A DNA stretch of 64,000 nucleotides from Streptomyces tailanensis (GTDB taxonomy: Bacteria > Actinomycetota > Actinomycetes > Streptomycetales > Streptomycetaceae). Under the pieces are notes generated by a model. The model was not told where the DNA came from. It made no database searches and saw only the letters and a list, made by a program, of their open reading frames with translations. The translations under genes and the position numbers were made by a program. Shown here piece by piece: positions 7,754-13,624 of the stretch (positions are counted from its first letter, which is position 1; the number at the start of each line of letters is the position of its first letter). Where the stretch lies: NCBI RefSeq assembly GCF_008386495.1, contig NZ_VTHJ01000007.1, positions 62,001 through 126,000 of the forward strand, given 5' to 3'.

Positions 7754-8477
7754 CGTCGGCTCCGTTCTCTTCCGTGTCTTCCGGTCGGGGAGGGTCGAAG
7801 CGGTAGCCGACGCCCCAGACGGTGCTGATCAGGCGGGGGCGGGCCGGGTCGTCCTCGACCTTCTCGCGCAGCCGCCGCACATGGACGGTGACCGTCGACA
7901 GGTCGCCGAACTCCCAGCCCCACACCCGGCGCATGAGTTCCTCGCGGCTGGTTGCCCGGCCGGGGTTGCGCAGGAAGAACTCCAGCAGGTCGAACTCCCG
8001 GACCGTGAGGGCCAGTTCGGCGCCGCCGCGGGTGGCGCGCCGTGCGGTGGGATCCAGGGCGAGCGGTCCGCTGCGCAGCCAGGGCTCCGCGGGCTCGGTC
8101 CGGACGGCCGCCGGGGCACCGGTGCGGCGGAGCACGGACTCCACGCGCAGGACCAGTTCCCGGGGGCTGAACGGCTTGGTGACGTAGTCGTCCGCCCCGA
8201 CCTCCAGGCCGAGAATGCGGTCCTCCTGGTCACCGCGCGCCGTCAGCATGATCACCGGCAGGGGGCCGTCCTCGCGGATGCGGCGGCACACCTCCAGCCC
8301 GTCCATGCCCGGCAGCATCAGGTCCAGTACCACCAGATCGGGTGGTCTGGCGGCGGCCCGGGCCACGGCGGTGAGGCCGTCCGCGGCGACATCGACGGCG
8401 AAGCCCGCCCGGTGCAGGTACCCGGCGACGACCTCGGAGACGGTGGGGTCGTCGTCCACGACAAGTACGTGTTTCAC
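7743..8477 (-). CDS. OmpR/PhoB-family response regulator
   Basis: A 244-residue regulator. The receiver domain (1-120) has the acidic pair VVDDDP, phosphoacceptor Asp52 in LDLMLPG, Thr in MLTARG and Lys in TKPFSP. The winged-helix DNA-binding domain (about 135-228) shows LTVREFDLLEFFL, SREELMRRVWG, TVTVHVRRLREKV and WGVGYRF. The family binds direct repeats with 11-bp centres, and a six-unit array of exactly such repeats begins 52 bp upstream of its GTG start. Autoregulation and control of the whole 2.2-12.3 kb locus are therefore likely. The start GTG follows a weak GAGACT -10 by seven bases, suggesting a leaderless message. Confidence 0.93.
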   Translation of the reverse strand: MKHVLVVDDDPTVSEVVAGYLHRAGFAVDVAADGLTAVARAAARPPDLVVLDLMLPGMDGLEVCRRIREDGPLPVIMLTARGDQEDRILGLEVGADDYVTKPFSPRELVLRVESVLRRTGAPAAVRTEPAEPWLRSGPLALDPTARRATRGGAELALTVREFDLLEFFLRNPGRATSREELMRRVWGWEFGDLSTVTVHVRRLREKVEDDPARPRLISTVWGVGYRFDPPRPEDTEENGADDGR

Positions 8478-8528
8478 ACCGGCGAGTCTCGCACCGGCAT
8501 TCCGCCGACCACGAGGGCGGCGGCGGAT

Positions 8529-8669
8529 GTCAGCGATCCGTAAGGAGTGGCGGCGTCAGCGACCGGTCAGGAGCGACGTCAGCGACCGGTCAGGAGCGAC
8601 GTCAGCGACCGGTCAGGAGCGGCGACGTCAGGGACTGGTAAGGGGGCGGCGACGTCAGCGATCCGTAAG
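8529..8669 (+). promoter_or_regulatory. Tandem operator array: six GTMAG-N6-GTMAG units (12 half-sites)
   Basis: Units start at 8529, 8555, 8578, 8601, 8627 and 8654. Each is GTCAG, six bases (mostly CGAYCS), then GTAAG or GTCAG 11 bp after the first. Unit-to-unit periods are 26, 23, 23, 26 and 27 bp. The array fills the region between the divergent response regulator and GT2 genes. Its left edge is 52 bp from one start codon and its right edge 47 bp from the other. It looks like a cooperative binding platform for the adjacent OmpR-type regulator. Confidence 0.8.
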
Positions 8670-8702
8670 AACACCAAATCCCTTATGCCTGCTTTGTGTT
8701 CG

Positions 8703-8708
8703 TAGTGT
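8703..8708 (+). promoter_or_regulatory. Predicted -10 box of GT2 operon
   Basis: TAGTGT fits TANNNT and lies seven bases before the GTG at 8716, in an AT-rich patch (about 8661-8710) following the operator array. No Shine-Dalgarno sequence is usable, so the operon message is probably leaderless. Confidence 0.4.
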
Positions 8709-8715
8709 GAGAGGG

Positions 8716-9429
8716 GTGAACGAGACATCAACCTCGCCTGTGGACGTCGTGCTGCCCTGCCTCGACGAGGCCGAAGCCCTGCCTTGGGTACTGGAACGGA
8801 TCCCGCCCACCTGGCGCGCGATCGTCGTCGACAACGGCTCCACCGACGGCTCCCCCGACATCGCCCGCGGCCTCGGGGCGTACGTGGTCCACGAGCCGCG
8901 CCGTGGCTTCGGCGCCGCCTGCCACGCCGGGCTGATCGTCGCCACGGCCGACATCGTCTGCTTCAGCGACTGCGACGCCTCCCTCGACCCCCAGCTGCTG
9001 CCGCGGGTCGCCGGGCCCGTCCTCGACGGCTCCATCGACCTGGTCCTCGGCCGACGCCGGCCGACGACCTTGGGAGCGTGGCCGCTGCATGCCCGGCTCG
9101 CGAACCTGGAACTGGCCCGTCTGATCCGCCGCCGCACCGGCCTGCCCCTGCGCGACCTCGGTCCCATGCGCGCCGCGCGTCGTGAGGCGCTGCTGGCCCT
9201 CGGTCTGACCGACCGGCGCTCCGGCTACCCGCTGCAGATGGTGGTCCGCGCCGCCGACGCCGGCTGGCGCATCCGTGAGACGGACGTGCCGTACCACCCG
9301 CGTATGGGCCGTTCGAAGGTCACCGGCACCTGGCGCGGCGCCTGGCAGGCGGTCCGCGACATGCGCGCCGTCCTCGCCGAACACCCCGCCACCGGCCCGG
9401 TCGCACCGGTTCCGGGGGACGTACGATGA
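8716..9429 (+). CDS. GT2 family glycosyltransferase
   Basis: A 237-residue soluble GT-A fold glycosyltransferase without membrane helices. It shows VVLPCLDEAEALP at the start, the nucleotide-sugar motif VVDNGSTDGS, a DxD-like FSDCDASLDP, and VPYHPRMGRSKVTGTWRGA near the C-terminus, as in polyprenyl-phosphate sugar synthases of the DPM1 type. It probably transfers a sugar from an NDP donor to a lipid or small acceptor for the GT-C-like protein of this locus; that link is inference. I prefer the GTG at 8716 over GTG 8707, because 8716 gives the same operator-to-start distance as the molybdopterin gene. The stop overlaps the next gene by ATGA. Confidence 0.88.
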   Translation: MNETSTSPVDVVLPCLDEAEALPWVLERIPPTWRAIVVDNGSTDGSPDIARGLGAYVVHEPRRGFGAACHAGLIVATADIVCFSDCDASLDPQLLPRVAGPVLDGSIDLVLGRRRPTTLGAWPLHARLANLELARLIRRRTGLPLRDLGPMRAARREALLALGLTDRRSGYPLQMVVRAADAGWRIRETDVPYHPRMGRSKVTGTWRGAWQAVRDMRAVLAEHPATGPVAPVPGDVR

Positions 9430-10073
9430 CCGCCGTCACGGGAGCGGCCACACTGCTGGTCATCGCCAAGGAACCGGTTCCCGGCCGCGTCAAGACCCGG
9501 CTCACACCGCCCTACGCGCCGCACGAGGCGGCCGCCCTCGCCGAGGCGGCCCTCACCGACACCCTCCACACGGTGCTCAAGGTCCCTGCCCGGCGCCGGG
9601 TCCTCGTCCTCGACGGAACCCCGGGCCCCTGGCTGCCACCGGGCATCGAAGTCGTCCCGCAGGTGTCGGGAGGACTGGACGAGCGGATCGCGGGTGCCTT
9701 CTCGCTCTGCGACGACGGGCCCGCACTGCTGGTCGGCATGGACACCCCGCAGCTCACTCCCGACCTGCTGGCCGATGCTGGCAGGGACGGTCACGACGCC
9801 TGGTTCGGACCGGCCGCCGACGGCGGCTTCTGGGCCCTCGGCCTCGCCGAACCCTCCCGCGCCGGAGCCCTCGTGCGGGGCGTACCGATGTCCACCGACC
9901 GCACCGGCGCGATCCAGCGGCGCAGGCTCGCCGAGGCGGGGCTGGCGATCCGTGACCTGCCCCTGCTGCGGGACGTCGACACCGAGGCCGACGCCACCTC
10001 GGTGGCCGGCCTCTGTCCCCCCGGTTCGAACTTCGCCACCGTCCTGGCCTCACTCGCGGAGGTCGCCCGGTGA
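9426..10073 (+). CDS. DUF2064 / TIGR04282-type nucleotidyl or glycosyl transferase
   Basis: A 215-residue GT-A-like protein of the DUF2064 family, often annotated as arsenosugar-biosynthesis glycosyltransferase. Visible family motifs are IAKEPVPGRVKTRL at residues 13-26, the acidic LVGMDTPQLTP in place of the more usual GSDxP, and GPAADGGFWALGL. The family is believed to handle nucleotide-activated substrates, but its reaction is poorly established. It overlaps the GT2 gene upstream and the methyltransferase downstream by four bases on each side, so the three are one translationally coupled operon. No arsM-like gene is nearby, which argues against an arsenosugar role here. Confidence 0.85.
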   Translation: MTAVTGAATLLVIAKEPVPGRVKTRLTPPYAPHEAAALAEAALTDTLHTVLKVPARRRVLVLDGTPGPWLPPGIEVVPQVSGGLDERIAGAFSLCDDGPALLVGMDTPQLTPDLLADAGRDGHDAWFGPAADGGFWALGLAEPSRAGALVRGVPMSTDRTGAIQRRRLAEAGLAIRDLPLLRDVDTEADATSVAGLCPPGSNFATVLASLAEVAR

Positions 10074-10939
10074 GCGGCGCGGCAATCGGTACGGAGATCC
10101 ACACCGCCGAGCGGAACGACCCGGCCACGGCGGCGCGCCAGCCGCAGACCGGAACTCCGCTGGCCGTCCAACTCGTCGCGCCGGCACATCCCGTCGATCG
10201 GCCGGCGCCGCCCGTGAAGCCGGGGGAGCCCTGGACGGACGACCCCTACGCCCAAGCCCTGCGCACCGGCCGCGGCCCGCTGTACCTGCGCCGCCTGGAA
10301 CCCCACGCCCACGGGACGGCGGAGCTGATTCCACTGGATGTGGAGCGCTGGTGCGCCGCCCCCGACGCCGCCGACACCAGCGTGCTGCATCGTTGCACCG
10401 GCCCCGTGCTGGATGTCGGCTGCGGACCCGGGCGTCTGGTGGGCGCCCTGGCCGCACGCGGCGTTCCGGCCCTCGGCGTGGATGTCAGCCCGGCCGCCGT
10501 CACCCGGACCCGGCGCCACGGTGGAGCCGCGCTGCGGCGCTCCGTCTTCGACCGCCTGCCGCGAGAGGGCCGTTGGGGCACCATCCTGCTGATGGACGGC
10601 AACGTCGGCATCGGCGGCGACCTGGCGACCCTGCTCGCCCGCTTGCACGACCTGGTCCGGCCCGGTGGCCGTCTGCTGGCCGAGGCGGCCGACGAGGACG
10701 TGAACCAGCGTCTCACCGTCCGCGTCGAGGACGCCCACGGCCGCCACGGCCGCCCCTTCCCCTGGGCCCGTGTCGGCACGACCGCCCTGCTCCACGCCGC
10801 CGACTCCACCGGCTGGATCCTCACCGGCCGATGGAGCGCCGACGGCCGCCCCTTCGTGGAACTCCACCGCGCGACCACGGGGTTCGACGAGATGCCCACG
10901 GCCCAGGACGAGCACGCCACGGCCAATGACAGGTCTTGA
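10070..10939 (+). CDS. Class I SAM-dependent methyltransferase
   Basis: A 289-residue protein starting at GTG 10070, overlapping the previous stop. After a long variable leader (about 1-100) comes a Rossmann methyltransferase domain with motif I VLDVGCGPGRLVGAL and the acidic end of strand 2 in GVDVSPAAV. LLMDGNVGIGGD and VRPGGRLLAEA mark later strands. It is the last gene of the GT2-DUF2064 operon and probably methylates a sugar or a lipid-linked intermediate made there; that is inferred from context only. The N-terminal leader contains SRLEPHAHGTAELIP-like sequence that may recognise the substrate. No metal motif is seen. Confidence 0.85.
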   Translation: MSGAAIGTEIHTAERNDPATAARQPQTGTPLAVQLVAPAHPVDRPAPPVKPGEPWTDDPYAQALRTGRGPLYLRRLEPHAHGTAELIPLDVERWCAAPDAADTSVLHRCTGPVLDVGCGPGRLVGALAARGVPALGVDVSPAAVTRTRRHGGAALRRSVFDRLPREGRWGTILLMDGNVGIGGDLATLLARLHDLVRPGGRLLAEAADEDVNQRLTVRVEDAHGRHGRPFPWARVGTTALLHAADSTGWILTGRWSADGRPFVELHRATTGFDEMPTAQDEHATANDRS

Positions 10940-10969
10940 TACCGGCCGGGGCGCGCCCGCGTCCCCCCG

Positions 10970-12187
10970 TCAGACCGCGGCGATGCCCTCCATGCCGGAC
11001 TCGTCGAAGGCGGGCAGGCCCTCGGCGGTCGTGACCTTGGTGAGGGCGCCGTCGGCCTCGACGCGGAAGCCGTCGACGGTGCCGGAGACGGCGTTCTGGA
11101 CGTAGACGAACTTCTCGTCCTCGGTCACGGCGAGGTCGATCACGCCCTGCGAGTTGGCGGAGGGCGGGGTGGCGATGCCCACCTCATTGGTCAGGGACAG
11201 TTTGCCGTGCTTGTCCATGCGGTAGCCGCTGACGGTGGAGTTGCCGGTGTTGCCGCCGTAGAAGTAGTTGCCCGCGCGTTCCAGCCAGCACAGGACTTCC
11301 TGGCCGTTGGCCAAGGGCTCCTGAAGGACCTTCAGCCTGCCGTCGCGCTTCACCTTGTACGTGGTGACCGTGGACTTCTCGGCCTCGGCGACCAGCATCC
11401 GCTTCCCGGTCACGTCGAAGCTGATCGCGAACGGGACACCGCCGGCCGACTCGTTGACGACCGGTTCGGCGACGGCCGGGAGGCCGTTCTTCTTGAGCGG
11501 GAAGACCTCGACGGTGTTGTTGCCCTTGGTGGTGACCACCAAGTTGCGGCCGTCCGGGGTGATCTCGACCTCGCCAGGCGAGGTGTCGAAGCGCGGTACG
11601 TCCTCGTTGTCCAGGCCCAGGGAGCGGTGGGAACCCTGCAGTGGCTCGAGCCCCTTGCCGGTGATCCGGAAGCCCTGGACGCTGCCCGCGCCGCCCGCGT
11701 TCATGACGTACGCGACCTTGCCGTGCACCGCGATGCTGGCAGGGAACTCGCCACCGGAGTCCACGACTTGGCGACCTTTCAGTTCCTGTCCCTTGACACT
11801 GAACGAGGTCACCGTGCCGCTGCCCGCGTTGACCGCCAGCAGCATCCCCGAGGCGTCGTCGTAGACCAGCGAACCCTGGGAGGCGAGCGAGTCGGTGGGC
11901 GCGTCGACCTGATCGCCGCCCTTGCCGCCGGTCCCGTAGGTCCCCGCGGGTTCGAGCTTGCCGTCGTCGCTCCGCGCGAACACATGGATGGTGTTGCCGT
12001 CCAGCTCGTTGCCCTGGACGAAGACGGCGTGGTCGGCCCCGGCGGCGCTCCGGGAGTACTGACTGGCCGAGGCCAGGGACACGGCCACCGTGGCCGCGCT
12101 GGCGATGGCGAGGGCGCCGCCGCCGATCACGATGCGCCGCGCCCTGGACTTCGTCCGGTGACCCCTGCGGCCGCTGTGCGTGCTCAT
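10970..12187 (-). CDS. Secreted seven-bladed beta-propeller (lactonase family)
   Basis: A 405-residue exported protein. The N-terminus is a basic stretch with KSRARRIVIGGGALAIA followed by a hydrophobic core and SLASA, a signal peptide (possibly Tat-like, though not a perfect twin-arginine motif). The mature part has repeated blades such as SFSVKGQELKGRQV, GFRITGKGLEPLQ, VFPLKKNGLPA, TYKVKRDGRLKV and GYRMDKHGKLSL. This is the YVTN/6-phosphogluconolactonase-like pattern. A strong AGGAGCAGG site precedes the ATG at 12187. A locus operator lies 97 bp upstream, so it likely belongs to the same regulon as the glycan genes. It may bind or process a surface polymer; enzymatic lactonase activity is not certain. 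Confidence 0.85.
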   Translation of the reverse strand: MSTHSGRRGHRTKSRARRIVIGGGALAIASAATVAVSLASASQYSRSAAGADHAVFVQGNELDGNTIHVFARSDDGKLEPAGTYGTGGKGGDQVDAPTDSLASQGSLVYDDASGMLLAVNAGSGTVTSFSVKGQELKGRQVVDSGGEFPASIAVHGKVAYVMNAGGAGSVQGFRITGKGLEPLQGSHRSLGLDNEDVPRFDTSPGEVEITPDGRNLVVTTKGNNTVEVFPLKKNGLPAVAEPVVNESAGGVPFAISFDVTGKRMLVAEAEKSTVTTYKVKRDGRLKVLQEPLANGQEVLCWLERAGNYFYGGNTGNSTVSGYRMDKHGKLSLTNEVGIATPPSANSQGVIDLAVTEDEKFVYVQNAVSGTVDGFRVEADGALTKVTTAEGLPAFDESGMEGIAAV

Positions 12188-12283
12188 GTCCTGCTCCTCT
12201 GCGTCTGAGCGGTGGCGTCCACGGCTGTGGACGCCCTCAGAGTGGCCAGAGTGAGCGGTGTGCCGGTGCGGAACGGTGGTCGC

Positions 12284-12305
12284 GTCAGACTCTCGTAAGA
12301 GAGTC
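12284..12305. promoter_or_regulatory. Locus operator overlapping a perfect inverted repeat, upstream of beta-propeller
   Basis: GTCAG-ACTCTC-GTAAG at 12284-12299 matches the array repeat exactly in its ten conserved bases. It overlaps a perfect hairpin GACTCTC-GTAA-GAGAGTC at 12288-12305. If the operator-to-start spacing seen elsewhere (52 bp) holds, transcription would begin near 12232, where the minus strand has a -10-like CACTCT at 12239-12244. The beta-propeller gene then has a leader with a good ribosome binding site. Confidence 0.6.
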
Positions 12306-12347
12306 CCGGTGTTCTCCGATCGCACAGGGGCTCATCCCTGTGCGAGA

Positions 12348-12470
12348 TCAGTGGGTGACGGTGATGGCTCCGGTGATGACGGCGAAGGCGATGTAGGCGA
12401 GGGAGACGGGGATGCCCCAGCGCGAGGCGTGCTTCTGGAAGTCGCCGAGTTCGGCCTTGACGAGCCCGGT
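12348..12470 (-). pseudogene. 3' remnant of a transporter-like membrane protein
   Basis: The minus strand encodes a gene tail reading ETGLVKAELGDFQKHASRW then GIPVSLAYIAFAVITGAITV and a stop at 12348-12350. A charged loop followed by a last membrane helix recalls the C-terminus of CitMHS-type or related secondary transporters, but the match is short. No start or upstream part exists: the frame ends where an oppositely oriented gene tail begins. This is a truncated remnant, not a working gene. Confidence 0.5.
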
Positions 12471-12570
12471 TTCGGAGGATCTCCGCCGGATGCTCGGCTA
12501 CAGCATCCATCCGCCCTTCGTCGGCATGGTCGACGGGATGCACCCCAAACGCCTCCTGGACCGCCGGTGA
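12471..12570 (+). pseudogene. 3' remnant of an unidentified gene
   Basis: A plus-strand frame reads SEDLRRMLGYSIHPPFVGMV then DGMHPKRLLDRR and a TGA at 12568-12570. Composition and codon bias look protein-coding, but I do not recognise the family. It abuts the opposite remnant at about 12470, so both 5' halves are missing. The junction is described as a deletion scar in the findings. Confidence 0.4.
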
Positions 12571-12669
12571 CGGACGGCGCACGACGCCGCGTACGGCGGC
12601 CACAGGTCTTGCCCTGCATGAGTTATCCGTACGACTTCACCCGTGATGATTCGCGGTGGCATCCGGACG

Positions 12670-13545
12670 TCAACGACCGCTCAGGGCCTCCACCACCCGC
12701 GCGAAGACCTCCATGTTGGGCTCCAAGACCGTCAGATACGAGAAGCCGTACCGCTCCCGCTGGGCCAGCACCTGGTTGACGATCTCGTCCAGTGTGCCCA
12801 CGAGGACCAGCGGCAGTTGGAGGACCTGTTCCTCGGTCAGGTGGGGGACGTGGCCGAGCCACGGCTGGATGACGGCGGAACGGTCGTCGGTGATCTCGAC
12901 GATCTGGATCAGCAGGTTGAGCTCGGCCGGTTCCTTGCGGCCGGAAGCGCACCCCTGATACCGGGCGACCCGTTCGTCGAGCTCCTCCGCGGTGAGCGCT
13001 TCGAGCCGGCCGTCCCCCACCGGGCGGGCACCGGTGAACGCCGCGATGTCCGCGTGCTCGGCGGTGACCCGCAGCATCCGGTCGCCGTTGGCGCCGATGA
13101 GCAGCGGCACCCGGGGCCGCTGCGCGGGACGCGGCTCGTCGGAGCCGAGGAGGCGGTCCAACTCCTCGATCGTGTGCACGAGATGGTCGACGCGCTCTCC
13201 CGCCGACCCCCACGGCAGCCCGGCCTTCTCGTGCTCGGCCCCTACGTACCCGGTGCCGAGCCCGAGTTCCAGTCGCCCGCCGGTCAGCGCGTCCGTGGTG
13301 GCGACCTCGCGTGCGAGGAGCGTGGGGTTCCAGAAGCCGGTGTTGAGCACGAACGTGCCGAGCCGGGGCCGTTCGGTCGCCTCCGCAGCGGCGACCAGGG
13401 ACGGGAAGGGGGCCGGCATGCCCAGATGGTCGGGGACCAGGATCACGTCGTAGCCGAGCTGTTCGGCGCGGCGGCACTTCGCTCGCCACTCCTCGGCGGA
13501 TGTGGGGTTGAGCAGGCTGACTCCGAAGCGGAACGGGCGCGGCAT
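12670..13545 (-). CDS. F420-dependent LLM-class oxidoreductase
   Basis: A 291-residue luciferase-like TIM barrel of the TIGR03621 type. It starts FRFGVSLLNPTSAEEW, has YDVILVPDHLG, the cofactor-contact region GTFVLNTGFWNPTLLAREVATTD, and GRLELGLGTGYVGAEHEKAG. Such enzymes usually use coenzyme F420 and a small organic substrate that cannot be deduced here. The ATG at 13545 is preceded by CAGGTGAGGAGAG, a good ribosome binding site. It appears to be a single-gene unit between remnant sequence and the ABC transporter operon. Confidence 0.9.
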   Translation of the reverse strand: MPRPFRFGVSLLNPTSAEEWRAKCRRAEQLGYDVILVPDHLGMPAPFPSLVAAAEATERPRLGTFVLNTGFWNPTLLAREVATTDALTGGRLELGLGTGYVGAEHEKAGLPWGSAGERVDHLVHTIEELDRLLGSDEPRPAQRPRVPLLIGANGDRMLRVTAEHADIAAFTGARPVGDGRLEALTAEELDERVARYQGCASGRKEPAELNLLIQIVEITDDRSAVIQPWLGHVPHLTEEQVLQLPLVLVGTLDEIVNQVLAQRERYGFSYLTVLEPNMEVFARVVEALSGR

Positions 13546-13624
13546 GAACTCTCCTCACCTGCAAGGGACTTGAGCCTGGAAGTGCTGTGAGGGCTTCAAC
13601 GCCCCCTGGATACCGGTGAGTACA

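Noticed and set aside
8529..8669. Tandem repeats considered as a CRISPR array
   Set aside because: Units are 23-27 bp with no unique spacers, no cas genes are near, and the repeats are 11-bp half-sites of a regulator target.
9426..10073. Arsenosugar biosynthesis role for the DUF2064 protein
   Set aside because: The family name suggests it, but no arsenic methyltransferase or radical SAM partner is present and the operon partners are sugar enzymes.
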